Shown here: piece by piece, positions 1-8,471 of the stretch
Numbering within the stretch: the stretch's first letter is position 1
Layout: each line of letters begins with the position of its first letter
Notes under the pieces: model-generated
Databases searched by the model: none
Told to the model about the DNA's origin: nothing
The model's input: the letters and a program-made list of their open reading frames with translations, nothing else
Origin: Aliiroseovarius sp. S1123
Lineage (GTDB): Bacteria > Pseudomonadota > Alphaproteobacteria > Rhodobacterales > Rhodobacteraceae
Assembly (NCBI RefSeq): GCF_023015885.1
Contig: NZ_JALKBE010000003.1
Coordinates: 186,001 to 250,000 of the forward strand
Reading direction: 5' to 3'
DNA length: 64,000 nt
Translations under genes and position numbers: made by a program

Positions 1-399
1 GACTTCATCTCTCTCACCGCTGCCGTATCTCTTGTCCCCGCCTTGGCCCGCGCCGGTGCCATGGACTATTCCCGCGGCCTTGTCGAACAGGCGCTGGCAA
101 ACGGCGAAACCGTGTTTCTGGACTTCAAAGCCAGCTGGTGCTCGACCTGCGCGGCGCAGGGACGCGTGATCAAAGCCCTGAAGGCCGAGAACCCCGCCTA
201 TGACGAGGCGATTACCTTTATCGACGTCGATTGGGACAAGTATGGAAAGTCGAAACTGTCCCGATCCCTGCGCATCCCGCGCCGCTCTACCTTGGTTGTC
301 CTGAAAGGCGAGGAAGAACTAGGGCGCATCGTGGCGGGCACCAGCAAAGCCGATATCAAGGCCCTGATGGACACGGCGCTGACGGCTGCGACCGCCTGA
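1..399 (+). CDS. Thioredoxin-family protein, exported (5' end outside window)
   Basis: The reading frame is open from base 1, so the gene starts upstream of the window. The first visible residues (DFISLTAAVSLVPALARAGA) look like the second half of a Tat or Sec signal peptide. The mature part carries the thioredoxin redox motif WCSTC followed by a thioredoxin-like fold (FIDVDWDKYG, then a cis-Pro-like IPRRSTLVV segment). It is probably a periplasmic thiol-disulfide protein that reduces or delivers electrons to an exported partner, like the C-terminal domain of DsbD. The partner is not visible. An internal TTG at position 43 could be mistaken for the start, but it would remove most of the signal peptide. 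It ends 15 bases from the convergent AEC transporter gene. Confidence 0.85.
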   Translation, partial: DFISLTAAVSLVPALARAGAMDYSRGLVEQALANGETVFLDFKASWCSTCAAQGRVIKALKAENPAYDEAITFIDVDWDKYGKSKLSRSLRIPRRSTLVVLKGEEELGRIVAGTSKADIKALMDTALTAATA

Positions 400-414
400 T
401 TGGGCGTTCCTGCC

Positions 415-1347
415 TTAGATTAATAGGCTAAGAAATAGGGTCAGCGTTATGAAGGCCCCAACGGTAGTGCCCAGCAGCGCGAGGGAAGCAACGCCCTCGC
501 GTCCGTGCTCCATCGCAAAAACAGTGTAGATGGTGAAGATCGGCATGGCGGCAGAGAGGATCACCGCCGATTGTAGTTCGGGCGATAGACCAGCACCCAG
601 CACAAGCAGTGCCACGAAGACCATCGCCGGATGCAGGAATAGCTTGCCCAAGGTGATCTGCATGGCCAGCGCCCGGTTGCCGATCAGCGGCAAGCCAACC
701 AAGCTTCCGCCAATTACGAAAAGCGCCAGCGCCGAGGCTGAAGCCGCCAGCATTCCGAACAGCCGCAGGGCCGGTTCGGGCAAGGTTAGACCCGAAATTG
801 ACACCACAAGCCCGGCTGCAAGAGCGACGACCATGGGCCGTTTCAGCACGCTTAGGATTACACTACGCATCTTGGCGGCAGGGCTTTCGTGCGGTCCCTC
901 GCGCCCCATCTCCATGATGGCCAGCGCGATGGGGATCAACACAAAGTTCTCCACCAGCATGTTCATCGCCAGAATTGACCCGGCCAAGTCGGGAAACGCC
1001 AACAGCATGACCGGATAACCTACGAATCCCGTGTTCGGGCAGGTCGTCCCCATCACCGCCACGCCGCGACGCGAGGCATCGACGCCGGTAACACGAAACC
1101 ACCCCCAAGCCAGCGCAATAGTTGCGAGGCCCCCAGCCATGAACACTGACATGTAGGCGAGGTTGAACACCTCGGCGACCGACCGAGTCGCCACCGCATG
1201 AAACAACAACGCGGGCAGCGCGATGTTCATCACGTAGCCGCCAAGCACGCGCATATCGGCAGGTTTGAACCAGCCGCCGCGCGTGGTCGCATAGCCCAGC
1301 GCAATGGCGGCATAGATTGGAAAGGTGATGGCGAGGATCGCCAGCAT
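415..1347 (-). CDS. AEC-family transporter (auxin efflux carrier-like permease)
   Basis: A 310-residue, very hydrophobic protein with about ten predicted membrane segments and the AEC family pattern. An N-terminal half ends near residue 150, and a second half follows a charged linker (GREGPHESPAAKMR). Conserved pieces include NIALPALLF near residue 42 and NTGFVGYP near residue 105. AEC proteins move small organic anions such as malonate or malate across the inner membrane; the substrate here cannot be read from sequence. The start codon overlaps the aroC stop codon by one base (TGATG), so it is probably cotranscribed and translationally coupled with aroC, although no functional link to chorismate is evident. 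Confidence 0.85.
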   Translation of the reverse strand: MLAILAITFPIYAAIALGYATTRGGWFKPADMRVLGGYVMNIALPALLFHAVATRSVAEVFNLAYMSVFMAGGLATIALAWGWFRVTGVDASRRGVAVMGTTCPNTGFVGYPVMLLAFPDLAGSILAMNMLVENFVLIPIALAIMEMGREGPHESPAAKMRSVILSVLKRPMVVALAAGLVVSISGLTLPEPALRLFGMLAASASALALFVIGGSLVGLPLIGNRALAMQITLGKLFLHPAMVFVALLVLGAGLSPELQSAVILSAAMPIFTIYTVFAMEHGREGVASLALLGTTVGAFITLTLFLSLLI

Positions 1348-2456
1348 CAGCCGATTTGACCGCGCGGTCCTTCACCGATCTGTGCGCGGTGCAGCATCAG
1401 GTGATCAAGGATCACGCAGGCGGCCATTGCCTCGCCCACCGGAACAGCGCGGATGCCGACGCAGGGGTCATGGCGGCCCTTGGTGATCACTTCGATGGCT
1501 TCACCCGTCTTGGTGATCGACTGACGCGGTGTCAGGATCGAGCTGGTCGGTTTCACCGCAAACCGCACGACAATATCCTGCCCGGTCGAGATGCCGCCCA
1601 GAATACCGCCTGCATGGTTCGAACTGAACACAGGCTGCCCGTCATTCCCCATGAAAATCTCGTCCGCATTTGCCGTTCCACGCAATCCTGCGGCGGCCAT
1701 GCCTTCGCCAATTTCAACGCCTTTTACCGCGTTGATCGACATCATCGCGGCGGCCAGATCAGTGTCTAACTTGGCATAAACCGGCGCGCCCAGCCCGACG
1801 GGGGCGCCACGCACCACGACCTCGACCGCGGCGCCGACGCTGTCATTTTCCTTCACGCGCAGGAACTGCAGATAGTCTTCCCATTCCTGCACGGCGGTGG
1901 CATCGGGCAGCCAGAACGGGTTGTCATCAATCGCATCCCAATCGAACTTCGACCGGTCCAGATGCTTTTCGCCCATCTGGGTCATATAGCCCTTGATCTC
2001 GAGCCCCGGCACCAGCGCCTTCAGCGCCTCGCGGGCAACGCCACCAGCAGCCACGCGCGCCGCCGTTTCACGCGCCGAAGACCGACCCCCGCCACGCGGA
2101 TCGCGGATCCCGTATTTCTGCCAATAGGTGATGTCAGCGTGACCCGGACGGAAGGTCTTTTCGATCTCGCCATAGTCTTTCGATCGCTGGTCGGTATTCT
2201 CGATCATCAGCTGGATCGGCGTGCCGGTGGTCTGTCCTTCATAGACACCCGACAGGATGCGGACCTGATCGGGCTCGTTGCGGGCCGTGGTGTTCTTGTT
2301 CTGACCCGGGCGGCGCTTGTCCAACCAGACCTGCAGCATCTCGGCCTCGAGCGGCACACCAGGGGGGCACCCGTCGACGGTCGCGCCCAAAGCAGGCCCG
2401 TGGCTTTCACCCCAGGTGGTGACACGGAAGATATGACCAAAGCTGTTCATCGACAT
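1347..2456 (-). CDS. aroC: Chorismate synthase
   Basis: A 369-residue chorismate synthase, which converts 5-enolpyruvylshikimate 3-phosphate to chorismate using reduced FMN, the last step of the shikimate pathway. Family landmarks are present: the N-terminal [20 protein letters not shown] block, the [18 protein letters not shown] region near residue 50, [17 protein letters not shown] near residue 122, and the C-terminal [17 protein letters not shown] block. Length is normal for the short bacterial form. An alternative ATG two codons downstream (MNSFG) is equally possible. It is the first gene of a short operon with the AEC transporter. Confidence 0.97.
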   Translation of the reverse strand: MSMNSFGHIFRVTTWGESHGPALGATVDGCPPGVPLEAEMLQVWLDKRRPGQNKNTTARNEPDQVRILSGVYEGQTTGTPIQLMIENTDQRSKDYGEIEKTFRPGHADITYWQKYGIRDPRGGGRSSARETAARVAAGGVAREALKALVPGLEIKGYMTQMGEKHLDRSKFDWDAIDDNPFWLPDATAVQEWEDYLQFLRVKENDSVGAAVEVVVRGAPVGLGAPVYAKLDTDLAAAMMSINAVKGVEIGEGMAAAGLRGTANADEIFMGNDGQPVFSSNHAGGILGGISTGQDIVVRFAVKPTSSILTPRQSITKTGEAIEVITKGRHDPCVGIRAVPVGEAMAACVILDHLMLHRAQIGEGPRGQIG

Positions 2457-2522
2457 GGGCGCGCTCCTTCATTCCCAAGCGTGATAGCGAAGGGGGAAAC
2501 GAAAGGGAAGCGCCCCAAGGGC

Positions 2523-3488
2523 CTAGCTTTCGCTTTGTTGCGGCCTGCGATGTTTTGGCTTCGGCGAGGGGCCGGCATCGTAGCGCGGGTTCGGGTTGCG
2601 CAGGATCGGGTTGCGGATCGATACGGACGGGCGGCTTTCCCGCCAGACGATGAACACACCCGAGGCGATGATCACCGCGGCACCAATGCCCACCCACATA
2701 TCCGGAAGCTCGTCAAAGAACAGCGCGCCAAAGGCGGTCGCCCAGAGGATCTGGCTGTATTGCGTGGGCGCGACGACGGCGGCGGGGGCGGAACGGTAAG
2801 CGATGATGATCATCATCTGCGCAAACACCGACATGGCGCCCACGCTGGCGGACAGGCCCAGATCCACGATCTGCATCGGCACATAGACGAAGGGTAGGAT
2901 CACCCCCATCGACAGAATGGATGACAGCATCGGGTAAAGGATCATCACGGCGGTGCGTTCTTCGCCCCCGATCTTGCGCATGATGATCGAGCCAAGCGCC
3001 GAACAGAACGCCGCGATCAGGCCGCAGATATGCCCGAACGAGATCACGGTCACGCCGGGGCGCAGCACGATCAGAACCCCGATCAGGCCGACGATCACCG
3101 CCGCCCAACGCTGACCGCGCACGGGTTCGCCCAGAAGCCAAGCAGACATGGCCGTAATCAGAAGGGGCGTCGCGAAGAGAAGCGCATAGACCTCGGCCAG
3201 GGGAAGAACGGTAAAGGCGTAGAACGCCGCAGACATTGCGATCACCGTGGTCGCCGAGCGTATCAAGATCAGCCACGGGTGATGCGGGCGGAAATTGTCC
3301 ACCTGACGGTCGGCCAGCATCATCACTGCCATCGGAACGAAGGCAAACAGCATCGCGAAGAAGATGATCTGGAACACGGCAAATTGCGCGCCGAGCAGTT
3401 TGATTACCGCGTCATGGGTGGCAAACAGCCCAAAGGCTGCAAAGGCGAAACCAAGCCCGCGCAGGGGGGATTGAGATGTGTCCGACAT
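2523..3488 (-). CDS. DMT-superfamily (EamA) membrane transporter
   Basis: A 321-residue protein with ten predicted transmembrane segments in two EamA repeats. It has typical DMT features: a HDAVIKLLGA opening helix, LPLAEVYALLFATPLL in the first repeat, and SAPAAVVAPTQYSQILWA in the second. The C-terminal 40 residues are a basic, Pro/Asn-rich cytoplasmic tail (RNPNPRYD, then PKPKHRRP). Such proteins export amino acids, riboflavin or other metabolites across the inner membrane; the substrate is not predictable. It lies upstream of aroC in the same direction but 66 bases separate them, so it may have its own promoter. Confidence 0.85.
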   Translation of the reverse strand: MSDTSQSPLRGLGFAFAAFGLFATHDAVIKLLGAQFAVFQIIFFAMLFAFVPMAVMMLADRQVDNFRPHHPWLILIRSATTVIAMSAAFYAFTVLPLAEVYALLFATPLLITAMSAWLLGEPVRGQRWAAVIVGLIGVLIVLRPGVTVISFGHICGLIAAFCSALGSIIMRKIGGEERTAVMILYPMLSSILSMGVILPFVYVPMQIVDLGLSASVGAMSVFAQMMIIIAYRSAPAAVVAPTQYSQILWATAFGALFFDELPDMWVGIGAAVIIASGVFIVWRESRPSVSIRNPILRNPNPRYDAGPSPKPKHRRPQQSES

Positions 3489-3735
3489 GGACCGCTCCGA
3501 AACTGAAGGTGTTAGCGATCACATTGCTGATTGTTGCGCCTGGGTCAAGGGCATGGCCGCTATGCGTTTTCGCTCGTATCCTTGTCTACCTCGTCTGGTG
3601 CTATGAGTGCGCGAAAACAGGCCTTAGGTAAAATAGGGTTTCTTTTCATTGGGTTGCAATGAAGTGGTCCACTCGACTCGAGCCCAACCTGCAAATCTGC
3701 TTGCTAATCTTCTGCGCATTGTGCACGTACGGGGC

Positions 3736-3822
3736 ACCTCGGGGTGCTGTGATCCCACAGCTGAGATGCGCAATGCGCGGACCCGTAGAACCTGAACCGG
3801 CTAACACCGGCGGAGGGAAGGT
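3736..3822 (+). promoter_or_regulatory. TPP riboswitch (THI element) upstream of thiBPQ
   Basis: The conserved THI-box elements occur in order: CTCGGGGTGC at 3738-3747, GCTGAGA at 3760-3766, ACCC at 3781-3784, GAACCTGA at 3788-3795 and GGCTAACACCGGCGGAGGGA at 3799-3818. The outer bases ACCTC and GAAGGT can close the P1 helix. It lies 53 bases before the thiB start codon. The ribosome binding site GGAGG at 3866-3870 is in the expression platform, so thiamine pyrophosphate binding probably blocks translation or transcription of the transporter. A small hairpin (TTTGG/CCAAA, about 3825-3840) follows the aptamer. The remainder of the 3489-3735 gap shows nothing recognisable. Confidence 0.96.
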
Positions 3823-3874
3823 GATTTGGACATCCCCAAATGCCCCCATCCGTTCGGCGCATATGGAGGACCCA

Positions 3875-4864
3875 ATGAAGACAGCCCTTTCATTTGTCGC
3901 AGGACTTGCTTTGACCACGACCGCAGCCTTTGCTGCGGATAAACCCGTGCTGCAAGTTTATGCTCCTGACTATTTCGCATCCGAGTGGGGCCCCGGCCCC
4001 TCGATCGAGGCGGGCTTTGAAGCCCAGTGCGCCTGCGATCTGGAATTCGTCACCGGCGACGTGATGCCCCGCCTGATGCTGGAAGGCGAGCGTACCGAAG
4101 CGGACGTTGTGATCGGCCTGAACACCGACGTGACCGCCCGCGCCCGCGCTTCTGGCCTGTTTGCCCCGCACGGTCTAGATGTCAGCGGCCTGACCCTGCC
4201 CGTCGACTGGACCGACGACACGTTCGTGCCGTTCGACTACAGCTACACCGCCTTCATCTATGACAACACCAAGATCGCGCACGCGCCCACCAGCTTTGAC
4301 GCGCTTCTGGCGATGCCCGACGACACCAAGATCGTCATTCAGGATCCGCGCAGCTCGATCTCGGGTCTGGCGCTGCTTCTGTGGGTAAAATCGGTTTACG
4401 GCGACAAGGCGGATGAGGCTTGGACCAAGCTGAACCCGAAGATCCTGACCGTCACCAAAGGCTGGTCCGAGGCTTACGGCATGTTCACCGATGGCGAAGC
4501 CGACATGGTACTGTCCTACGTCACCTCGCCCGCCTATCACATCATCGCCGAGGAAGACCTGACCAAATCGGCAGCCATCTTCGACGAAGGTCACTACCTG
4601 TTCGTCGACCTTGTGGGCAAAATCGCGAACACGGACCAACCCGAGCTGGCCGACGCCTTCATGGCCTATGTGCTGAGCGAAGAGTTCCAGTCAGGCATCT
4701 CCACCACCAACTGGTCGTTCCCGTCGAAACTGGCGACTGAGAAGCTGCCGGAAGGCTTCCAGAACTTGCCCGTGCCCGCAAAAGCACTCGTGTTCTCGGA
4801 AGAGGAAGCCGAGGCAATCCGCAAGCCGGCTCTGGACGAATGGCTCGCCGCCGCGTCCAAATAA
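3875..4864 (+). CDS. thiB: Thiamine ABC transporter, periplasmic substrate-binding protein
   Basis: A 329-residue solute-binding protein with a clear Sec signal peptide (MKTALSFVAGLALTTTAAFA, cleavage before ADKPV). The sequence then follows the ThiB/Fe(III)-binding fold: LQVYAPDYFASEWGPG, the GLNTDV hinge region, and FVPFDYSYTAFIYD. It captures thiamine (and possibly its phosphates) in the periplasm and delivers it to ThiPQ. The ATG at 3875 is chosen over an upstream in-frame start at 3659 because the longer frame runs through the riboswitch, while GGAGG sits five bases upstream of this ATG. The 3' end overlaps thiP by 25 bases. Confidence 0.96.
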   Translation: MKTALSFVAGLALTTTAAFAADKPVLQVYAPDYFASEWGPGPSIEAGFEAQCACDLEFVTGDVMPRLMLEGERTEADVVIGLNTDVTARARASGLFAPHGLDVSGLTLPVDWTDDTFVPFDYSYTAFIYDNTKIAHAPTSFDALLAMPDDTKIVIQDPRSSISGLALLLWVKSVYGDKADEAWTKLNPKILTVTKGWSEAYGMFTDGEADMVLSYVTSPAYHIIAEEDLTKSAAIFDEGHYLFVDLVGKIANTDQPELADAFMAYVLSEEFQSGISTTNWSFPSKLATEKLPEGFQNLPVPAKALVFSEEEAEAIRKPALDEWLAAASK

Positions 4865-6399
4865 GCACCACCACCATCCTTGGCGTTTTGGCGCTTGGGG
4901 TGGTGGTCTGCCTGACCCTTGGCACGCTGATCGCTGTTGCGATGCGGGCCGAGGGTGCGGGCAGGCTTGGCCCAGCCGATTGGGCCGCCATTCGGTTCAC
5001 GCTTTGGCAGGCAGCCGCGTCAGCCACCCTTAGCATCCTTCTGGCGATCCCTGTCGCCCGCGCGCTGGCGCGGCGCAGCTTCCCCGGTCGTTCTGTGCTG
5101 ATCACCCTTCTGGGTGCACCTTTCATCCTGCCAGTCATCGTCGCCATTCTGGGCCTGATCGCCGTCTTTGGCCGCACCGGGCTGATCTCGCAAGCACTGG
5201 GTCTGTTCGGGATCGAGCCGATATCCGTCTATGGCTATCACGGCGTCATCCTCGCCCATGTGTTCTTCAACCTGCCGCTGGCGACCCGCCTGATCCTACA
5301 AGGCTGGCTGGCCATCCCGTCCGAGCGCTTCCGCCTCGCTGCCTCCCTCGGCATGGGCCCCTCCGACATCGCCCGCACCCTGGAACGCCCTATGCTGCGC
5401 GAGGTCGTGCCGGGCGCGTTCTTGGTCATCTTCCTGATCTGCTTAACCTCATTCGCAGTCGCGCTGGCCCTTGGCGGCGGGCCGAAGGCGACCACCGTGG
5501 AGCTGGCAATCTACGAGGCCTTCCGTTTCGACTTCGACCTTGCCCGCGCGTCGCTGCTGGCGCTGGTCCAGTTCGCTTTGGGCGCGGCGCTGGCTCTGAT
5601 CGCCCTGCGCGTCGCGATGCCGTCGGACATGGGCGCGGGGCTGGATCGCGCCGTCACCCGCTGGGATGACCGCCCGGCCCTGTTGGTGCAGGACATCGCC
5701 GCGATAACTCTGGCCACGCTGTTCTTGCTCCTCCCGCTGGGAATGGTCATTCTGGACGGCCTGCCGCGGCTTCTGCACCTGCCTCAGGTGGTCTTTGGCG
5801 CAGCCCTACGCTCTGTCATCGTCGCACTCGTCTCGGCGGCCTTAACGCTGGCCCTGTCCCTGCCCATCGCCGCCCTCGCCGTGCGCCACAACTCGCGCGT
5901 GGTCGAGGCATTGGGCTACTTAACCATCGCCGCCTCGCCGCTTGTCATCGGCACGGGGCTGTTCATCATCACCTTCCCCTTCGTGAAGCCCTCCGACCTC
6001 GCCCTGCCCATCACCGCTATCGTCAACGCGGCCCTCAGCCTGCCGTTCACCCTGCGCGCTCTGGTGCCCGCCTTGGCGGCGGTCGAGCGTGACTATGGCC
6101 CGCTCGCAGACGGGCTGGGCATGACCGGCCTGACCCGTCTACGTCACCTGTGGCTGCCTCGCCTGCGCCGCCCGATGGGCTTCGCCTTGGGGCTGGCCGC
6201 CGCGCTGTCTATGGGCGACCTCGGCGTCATTGCGCTGTTTGCCGACGGCGACAATGCCACCCTGCCCTTGCAACTATTCCGCCTGATGGCCGCCTATCGG
6301 ATGGAGGACGCCGCCGCCGCAGCGCTGTTGCTCTTGTCCCTCTCGCTACTGCTATTCTGGATCTTCGATAAAGGAGGTCGCGTGAATGCTGACCGTTGA
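4840..6399 (+). CDS. thiP: Thiamine ABC transporter, permease
   Basis: A 519-residue inner-membrane permease with about twelve transmembrane segments arranged as two BPD_transp_1 halves, as in the ThiP family. Each half has a cytoplasmic EAA-type loop for docking to the ATPase: ERFRLAASLGMGPSDIART in the first, ERDYGPLADGLGMTGLTRL in the second. It forms the thiamine channel with ThiQ and receives substrate from ThiB. The start overlaps the thiB end by 25 bases and the stop overlaps the thiQ start by 14 bases, so the three genes are translationally coupled and share the TPP riboswitch. Confidence 0.95.
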   Translation: MARRRVQISTTTILGVLALGVVVCLTLGTLIAVAMRAEGAGRLGPADWAAIRFTLWQAAASATLSILLAIPVARALARRSFPGRSVLITLLGAPFILPVIVAILGLIAVFGRTGLISQALGLFGIEPISVYGYHGVILAHVFFNLPLATRLILQGWLAIPSERFRLAASLGMGPSDIARTLERPMLREVVPGAFLVIFLICLTSFAVALALGGGPKATTVELAIYEAFRFDFDLARASLLALVQFALGAALALIALRVAMPSDMGAGLDRAVTRWDDRPALLVQDIAAITLATLFLLLPLGMVILDGLPRLLHLPQVVFGAALRSVIVALVSAALTLALSLPIAALAVRHNSRVVEALGYLTIAASPLVIGTGLFIITFPFVKPSDLALPITAIVNAALSLPFTLRALVPALAAVERDYGPLADGLGMTGLTRLRHLWLPRLRRPMGFALGLAAALSMGDLGVIALFADGDNATLPLQLFRLMAAYRMEDAAAAALLLLSLSLLLFWIFDKGGRVNADR

Positions 6400-7078
6400 C
6401 CAACTGCGCATCAAGATGGGCGATTTCAGTCTGTTAGGGGACTTCACAATTACGCCCGGCGCACGCGTCGCGGTGCTTGGCCCGTCTGGCGCGGGGAAAT
6501 CCACGCTGCTGGCGGCCATTGCGGGGTTCCAACCTCTGGATGCGGGGGCAATCCTCTGGGACGCACAGCCCATGCCCAAAGACCCCGCCGCGCGCCCGAT
6601 CAGCATGGTTTTTCAGGACAACAACCTGTTCCCACACCTGACCGTCGCGCAGAACGTGGGCCTTGGCCTGCGCCCGAACCTGCGCCTTTCGGACGAGGAT
6701 CACACAAGCGTCGCCCAAGCCCTGACCCGCGTGGGGCTGGAGGGGATGGGCGATCGCAAACCCGCGCAGCTTTCCGGTGGCCAAATCGCCCGCGTCGCCC
6801 TTGCCCGCGTCCTTCTGCGCGACCGCCCGGTGCTGCTGTTGGACGAACCCTTCGGCGCGCTTGGCCCTGCGCTGAAAGCGGAAATGCTGGCGCTGGTCCG
6901 AGACCTGCTGAACGAGACCGGCGCAACCCTTCTGATGGTCAGCCACGACCCCGAAGACGCCCGCGTGCTCTGCGATCAGGTAGTGCTGGTGGCGGATGGA
7001 GTGGCCCATGCGCCGGTTGCGACGGAGGAGATGTTTGCCAACCCGCCAGAGGTGATGCGGGAGTATTTGGGGGGGTGA
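6386..7078 (+). CDS. thiQ: Thiamine ABC transporter, ATP-binding protein
   Basis: A 230-residue ABC ATPase energising thiamine uptake. It has Walker A GPSGAGKST near residue 32, the Q-loop (MVFQDNNLFPHLT), signature LSGGQIARVALAR near residue 129, Walker B VLLLDEPFGAL and the switch His in MVSHDPEDAR. Length matches ThiQ, which lacks an extra regulatory domain. A strong ribosome binding site (AAAGGAGG) lies before the ATG inside the end of thiP. A degenerate copy of its last roughly 45 codons occurs about 490 bases downstream (7566-7701). Confidence 0.96.
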   Translation: MLTVDQLRIKMGDFSLLGDFTITPGARVAVLGPSGAGKSTLLAAIAGFQPLDAGAILWDAQPMPKDPAARPISMVFQDNNLFPHLTVAQNVGLGLRPNLRLSDEDHTSVAQALTRVGLEGMGDRKPAQLSGGQIARVALARVLLRDRPVLLLDEPFGALGPALKAEMLALVRDLLNETGATLLMVSHDPEDARVLCDQVVLVADGVAHAPVATEEMFANPPEVMREYLGG

Positions 7079-7167
7079 AATCCACCCCTTTTTGAGAGAA
7101 TCCCCCGTTTGTGGTATCCTCTGCCCCTTCAGGGCCTTCGGGCCGTAATCAATTTAAGGAGGGAGTT

Positions 7168-7455
7168 ATGTTTGCACGTGTTACTGAATACAAAATGAAA
7201 TCTGGTTCCCGAGACGCCGCAACCGAAAAGCTGAACGCGATGAAATCTCAGATCATGGCGATGCCGGGTATGTTGCAGTTCATCAATGTGATGAACGAGG
7301 ACGGATCAGGCTGTGTCATCGCGCTTGTCGATAGCGAAGAAACATCCAACGCCAATGCCGAAGCAGTCGCCGCCGCATGGGCCCAGTTTTCAGATGTCCT
7401 TGAAGCTGCCCCGTCAGCGAAAGGGTTTGATGTGATTGCCAATTGGACAAATTGA
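7168..7455 (+). CDS. Small antibiotic-biosynthesis-monooxygenase-like (ABM) domain protein
   Basis: A 95-residue protein beginning MFARVTEYKMKSGSRD, with the alternating pattern of a ferredoxin-like ABM/dimeric alpha-beta barrel domain (FARVTEYKM strand, helix around DAATEKLNAM, MLQFINVMN strand). Such domains act as small monooxygenases or stress-related ligand-binding dimers; no specific role can be assigned. The start is set by AAGGAGGG seven bases upstream; an in-frame ATG or GTG further upstream has no such site. It sits between thiQ and a decayed copy of the thiQ end, so it may have been inserted with that duplication. A terminator follows about 50 bases later. Confidence 0.75.
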   Translation: MFARVTEYKMKSGSRDAATEKLNAMKSQIMAMPGMLQFINVMNEDGSGCVIALVDSEETSNANAEAVAAAWAQFSDVLEAAPSAKGFDVIANWTN

Positions 7456-7506
7456 GTTAAGCGCATGAGGGCAAGGGATATTCCTCTCTTTGCCTCGATA
7501 CAAGAA

Positions 7507-7531
7507 GGGCGCCCACGGGTGCCCTTTTTTT
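7507..7531 (+). terminator. Rho-independent terminator after the ABM gene
   Basis: A 7-bp stem GGGCGCC / GGTGCCC (one G-T pair) with a CACG loop is followed by seven T. It ends transcription of the small ABM gene and possibly of the thi operon. Confidence 0.85.
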
Positions 7532-7565
7532 GTGTCATCACACCCCATGCCAAGACAGGGACGCG

Positions 7566-7701
7566 TTCACGACGCGGCACGCGCCTGCGGGCTCTGTGAA
7601 CAGATGTTGCTGGTGGCGGATGGCGTGGCGCATGCGCTCGTTGCGACGGAGGAGATGTTGCGCACCCGCCGGAGGTGATGCGGGAGTATTTAGGTGGATG
7701 A
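7566..7701 (+). pseudogene. Decayed duplicate of the thiQ 3' end
   Basis: This stretch aligns with thiQ 6943-7078. The frame reads LLVADGVAHALVATEEM, where thiQ has VLVADGVAHAPVATEEM. A one-base loss then shifts the frame, and the rest reads PPEVMREYLGG and stops, exactly as in thiQ. Upstream similarity (HD, LC-Q) fades near 7566. There is no start, Walker motif or signature, so it cannot be functional. It is either a partial tandem duplication or the scar of an insertion that brought in the small ABM gene between the two copies. Divergence of roughly one base in six to eight suggests it is not recent, or that it came from a related strain. Confidence 0.85.
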
Positions 7702-7766
7702 TGGAACGGCCGCTAAGAGCCCTTTTCGGCGTTCAGAAATGCTGGATTCGATAACGTCTACGAAGA

Positions 7767-8321
7767 CTATGGGCGGGCACACTCATTCGTTACGAGGCTC
7801 ATTGCTTGAGCAAATCCATCGACTCGAATCTTGACACGAATTTGGCCTTTCTGACCTGCAAAAACAATTCGTTCACTCGGTTGCTTTGCTTGCGAAACTT
7901 TCAATAGTTCCGAGATTATCCTCTTGTCGGCATTTGGTGGTGGCCAAGCACTCACCCCGTCAGAGCGCATACGATAATTTCGGCCAGCAACTTCTATGTA
8001 AATCGCGGAAGACTTCCGCATTCGCTTGTCCGAGTAAATCGATACTTGAGGGTCCCTTATTCCACGAAACCTCGTCACTGCTAGGAAGTAGTTTTGATCG
8101 GTCTCTGGATCATGCAATATCCTTGTTGCAACCCAGCAGGTCTTTGGTTTGGGTTTGACTTCAACGAAAACCGACCATTTTTTGAATGTTTTAATAGCGT
8201 CGGCTGCTGTGGCGGGGGTTGCTGCAAATGCTATCAGAAAAGCGAGCAGAACTTTGATGCGGCAGAGCTTTGCTGAAGATACTGGGTTATTTTTGCGGGA
8301 TGAATTGGCTTGAGGCGTCAT
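7767..8321 (-). CDS. IalB-like (invasion-associated locus B) exported protein
   Basis: A 184-residue protein with a basic N-terminus and signal peptide (VLLAFLIAFAATPATAA), so probably periplasmic. The mature part has the IalB-like pattern common in roseobacters: W-SVFVE near the start, a Cys-Trp (KTCWVATR), a basic YSDKRMRKSS segment, the AWPPPNADKRIISELLK segment and a last Cys (TNECARP) that probably disulfide-bonds with the first. The function of the family is unclear; in Bartonella IalB is linked to host-cell invasion, which need not apply here. Codon use is less GC-rich than the neighbouring genes. The start is uncertain because several residues precede the hydrophobic segment. Confidence 0.65.
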   Translation of the reverse strand: MTPQANSSRKNNPVSSAKLCRIKVLLAFLIAFAATPATAADAIKTFKKWSVFVEVKPKPKTCWVATRILHDPETDQNYFLAVTRFRGIRDPQVSIYSDKRMRKSSAIYIEVAGRNYRMRSDGVSAWPPPNADKRIISELLKVSQAKQPSERIVFAGQKGQIRVKIRVDGFAQAMSLVTNECARP

Positions 8322-8421
8322 GCTCTCATTCTACGCCCAGATACTGGGTTGACGCAAATTCAGGCAGATGAGTTCCGGATTGTCCCGCAGAGCGGATATT
8401 TCTCGGTCTTAAACTGACCAG

Positions 8422-8445
8422 AAAAAAGGGCGCCTTGCGGCGCCC
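8422..8445 (-). terminator. Rho-independent terminator of petABC
   Basis: Read on the minus strand it is GGGCGCC, loop GCAA, GGCGCCC, then six T. It lies about 26 bases after the petC stop codon. Confidence 0.9.
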
Positions 8446-8471
8446 TTCTCTATTCCGTCAAACCCGAACGC

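Noticed and set aside
1962-2897. Plus-strand frame opposite aroC and the DMT transporter
   Set aside because: It crosses two well-supported minus-strand genes and has a low-complexity Arg/Asp/Gly composition.
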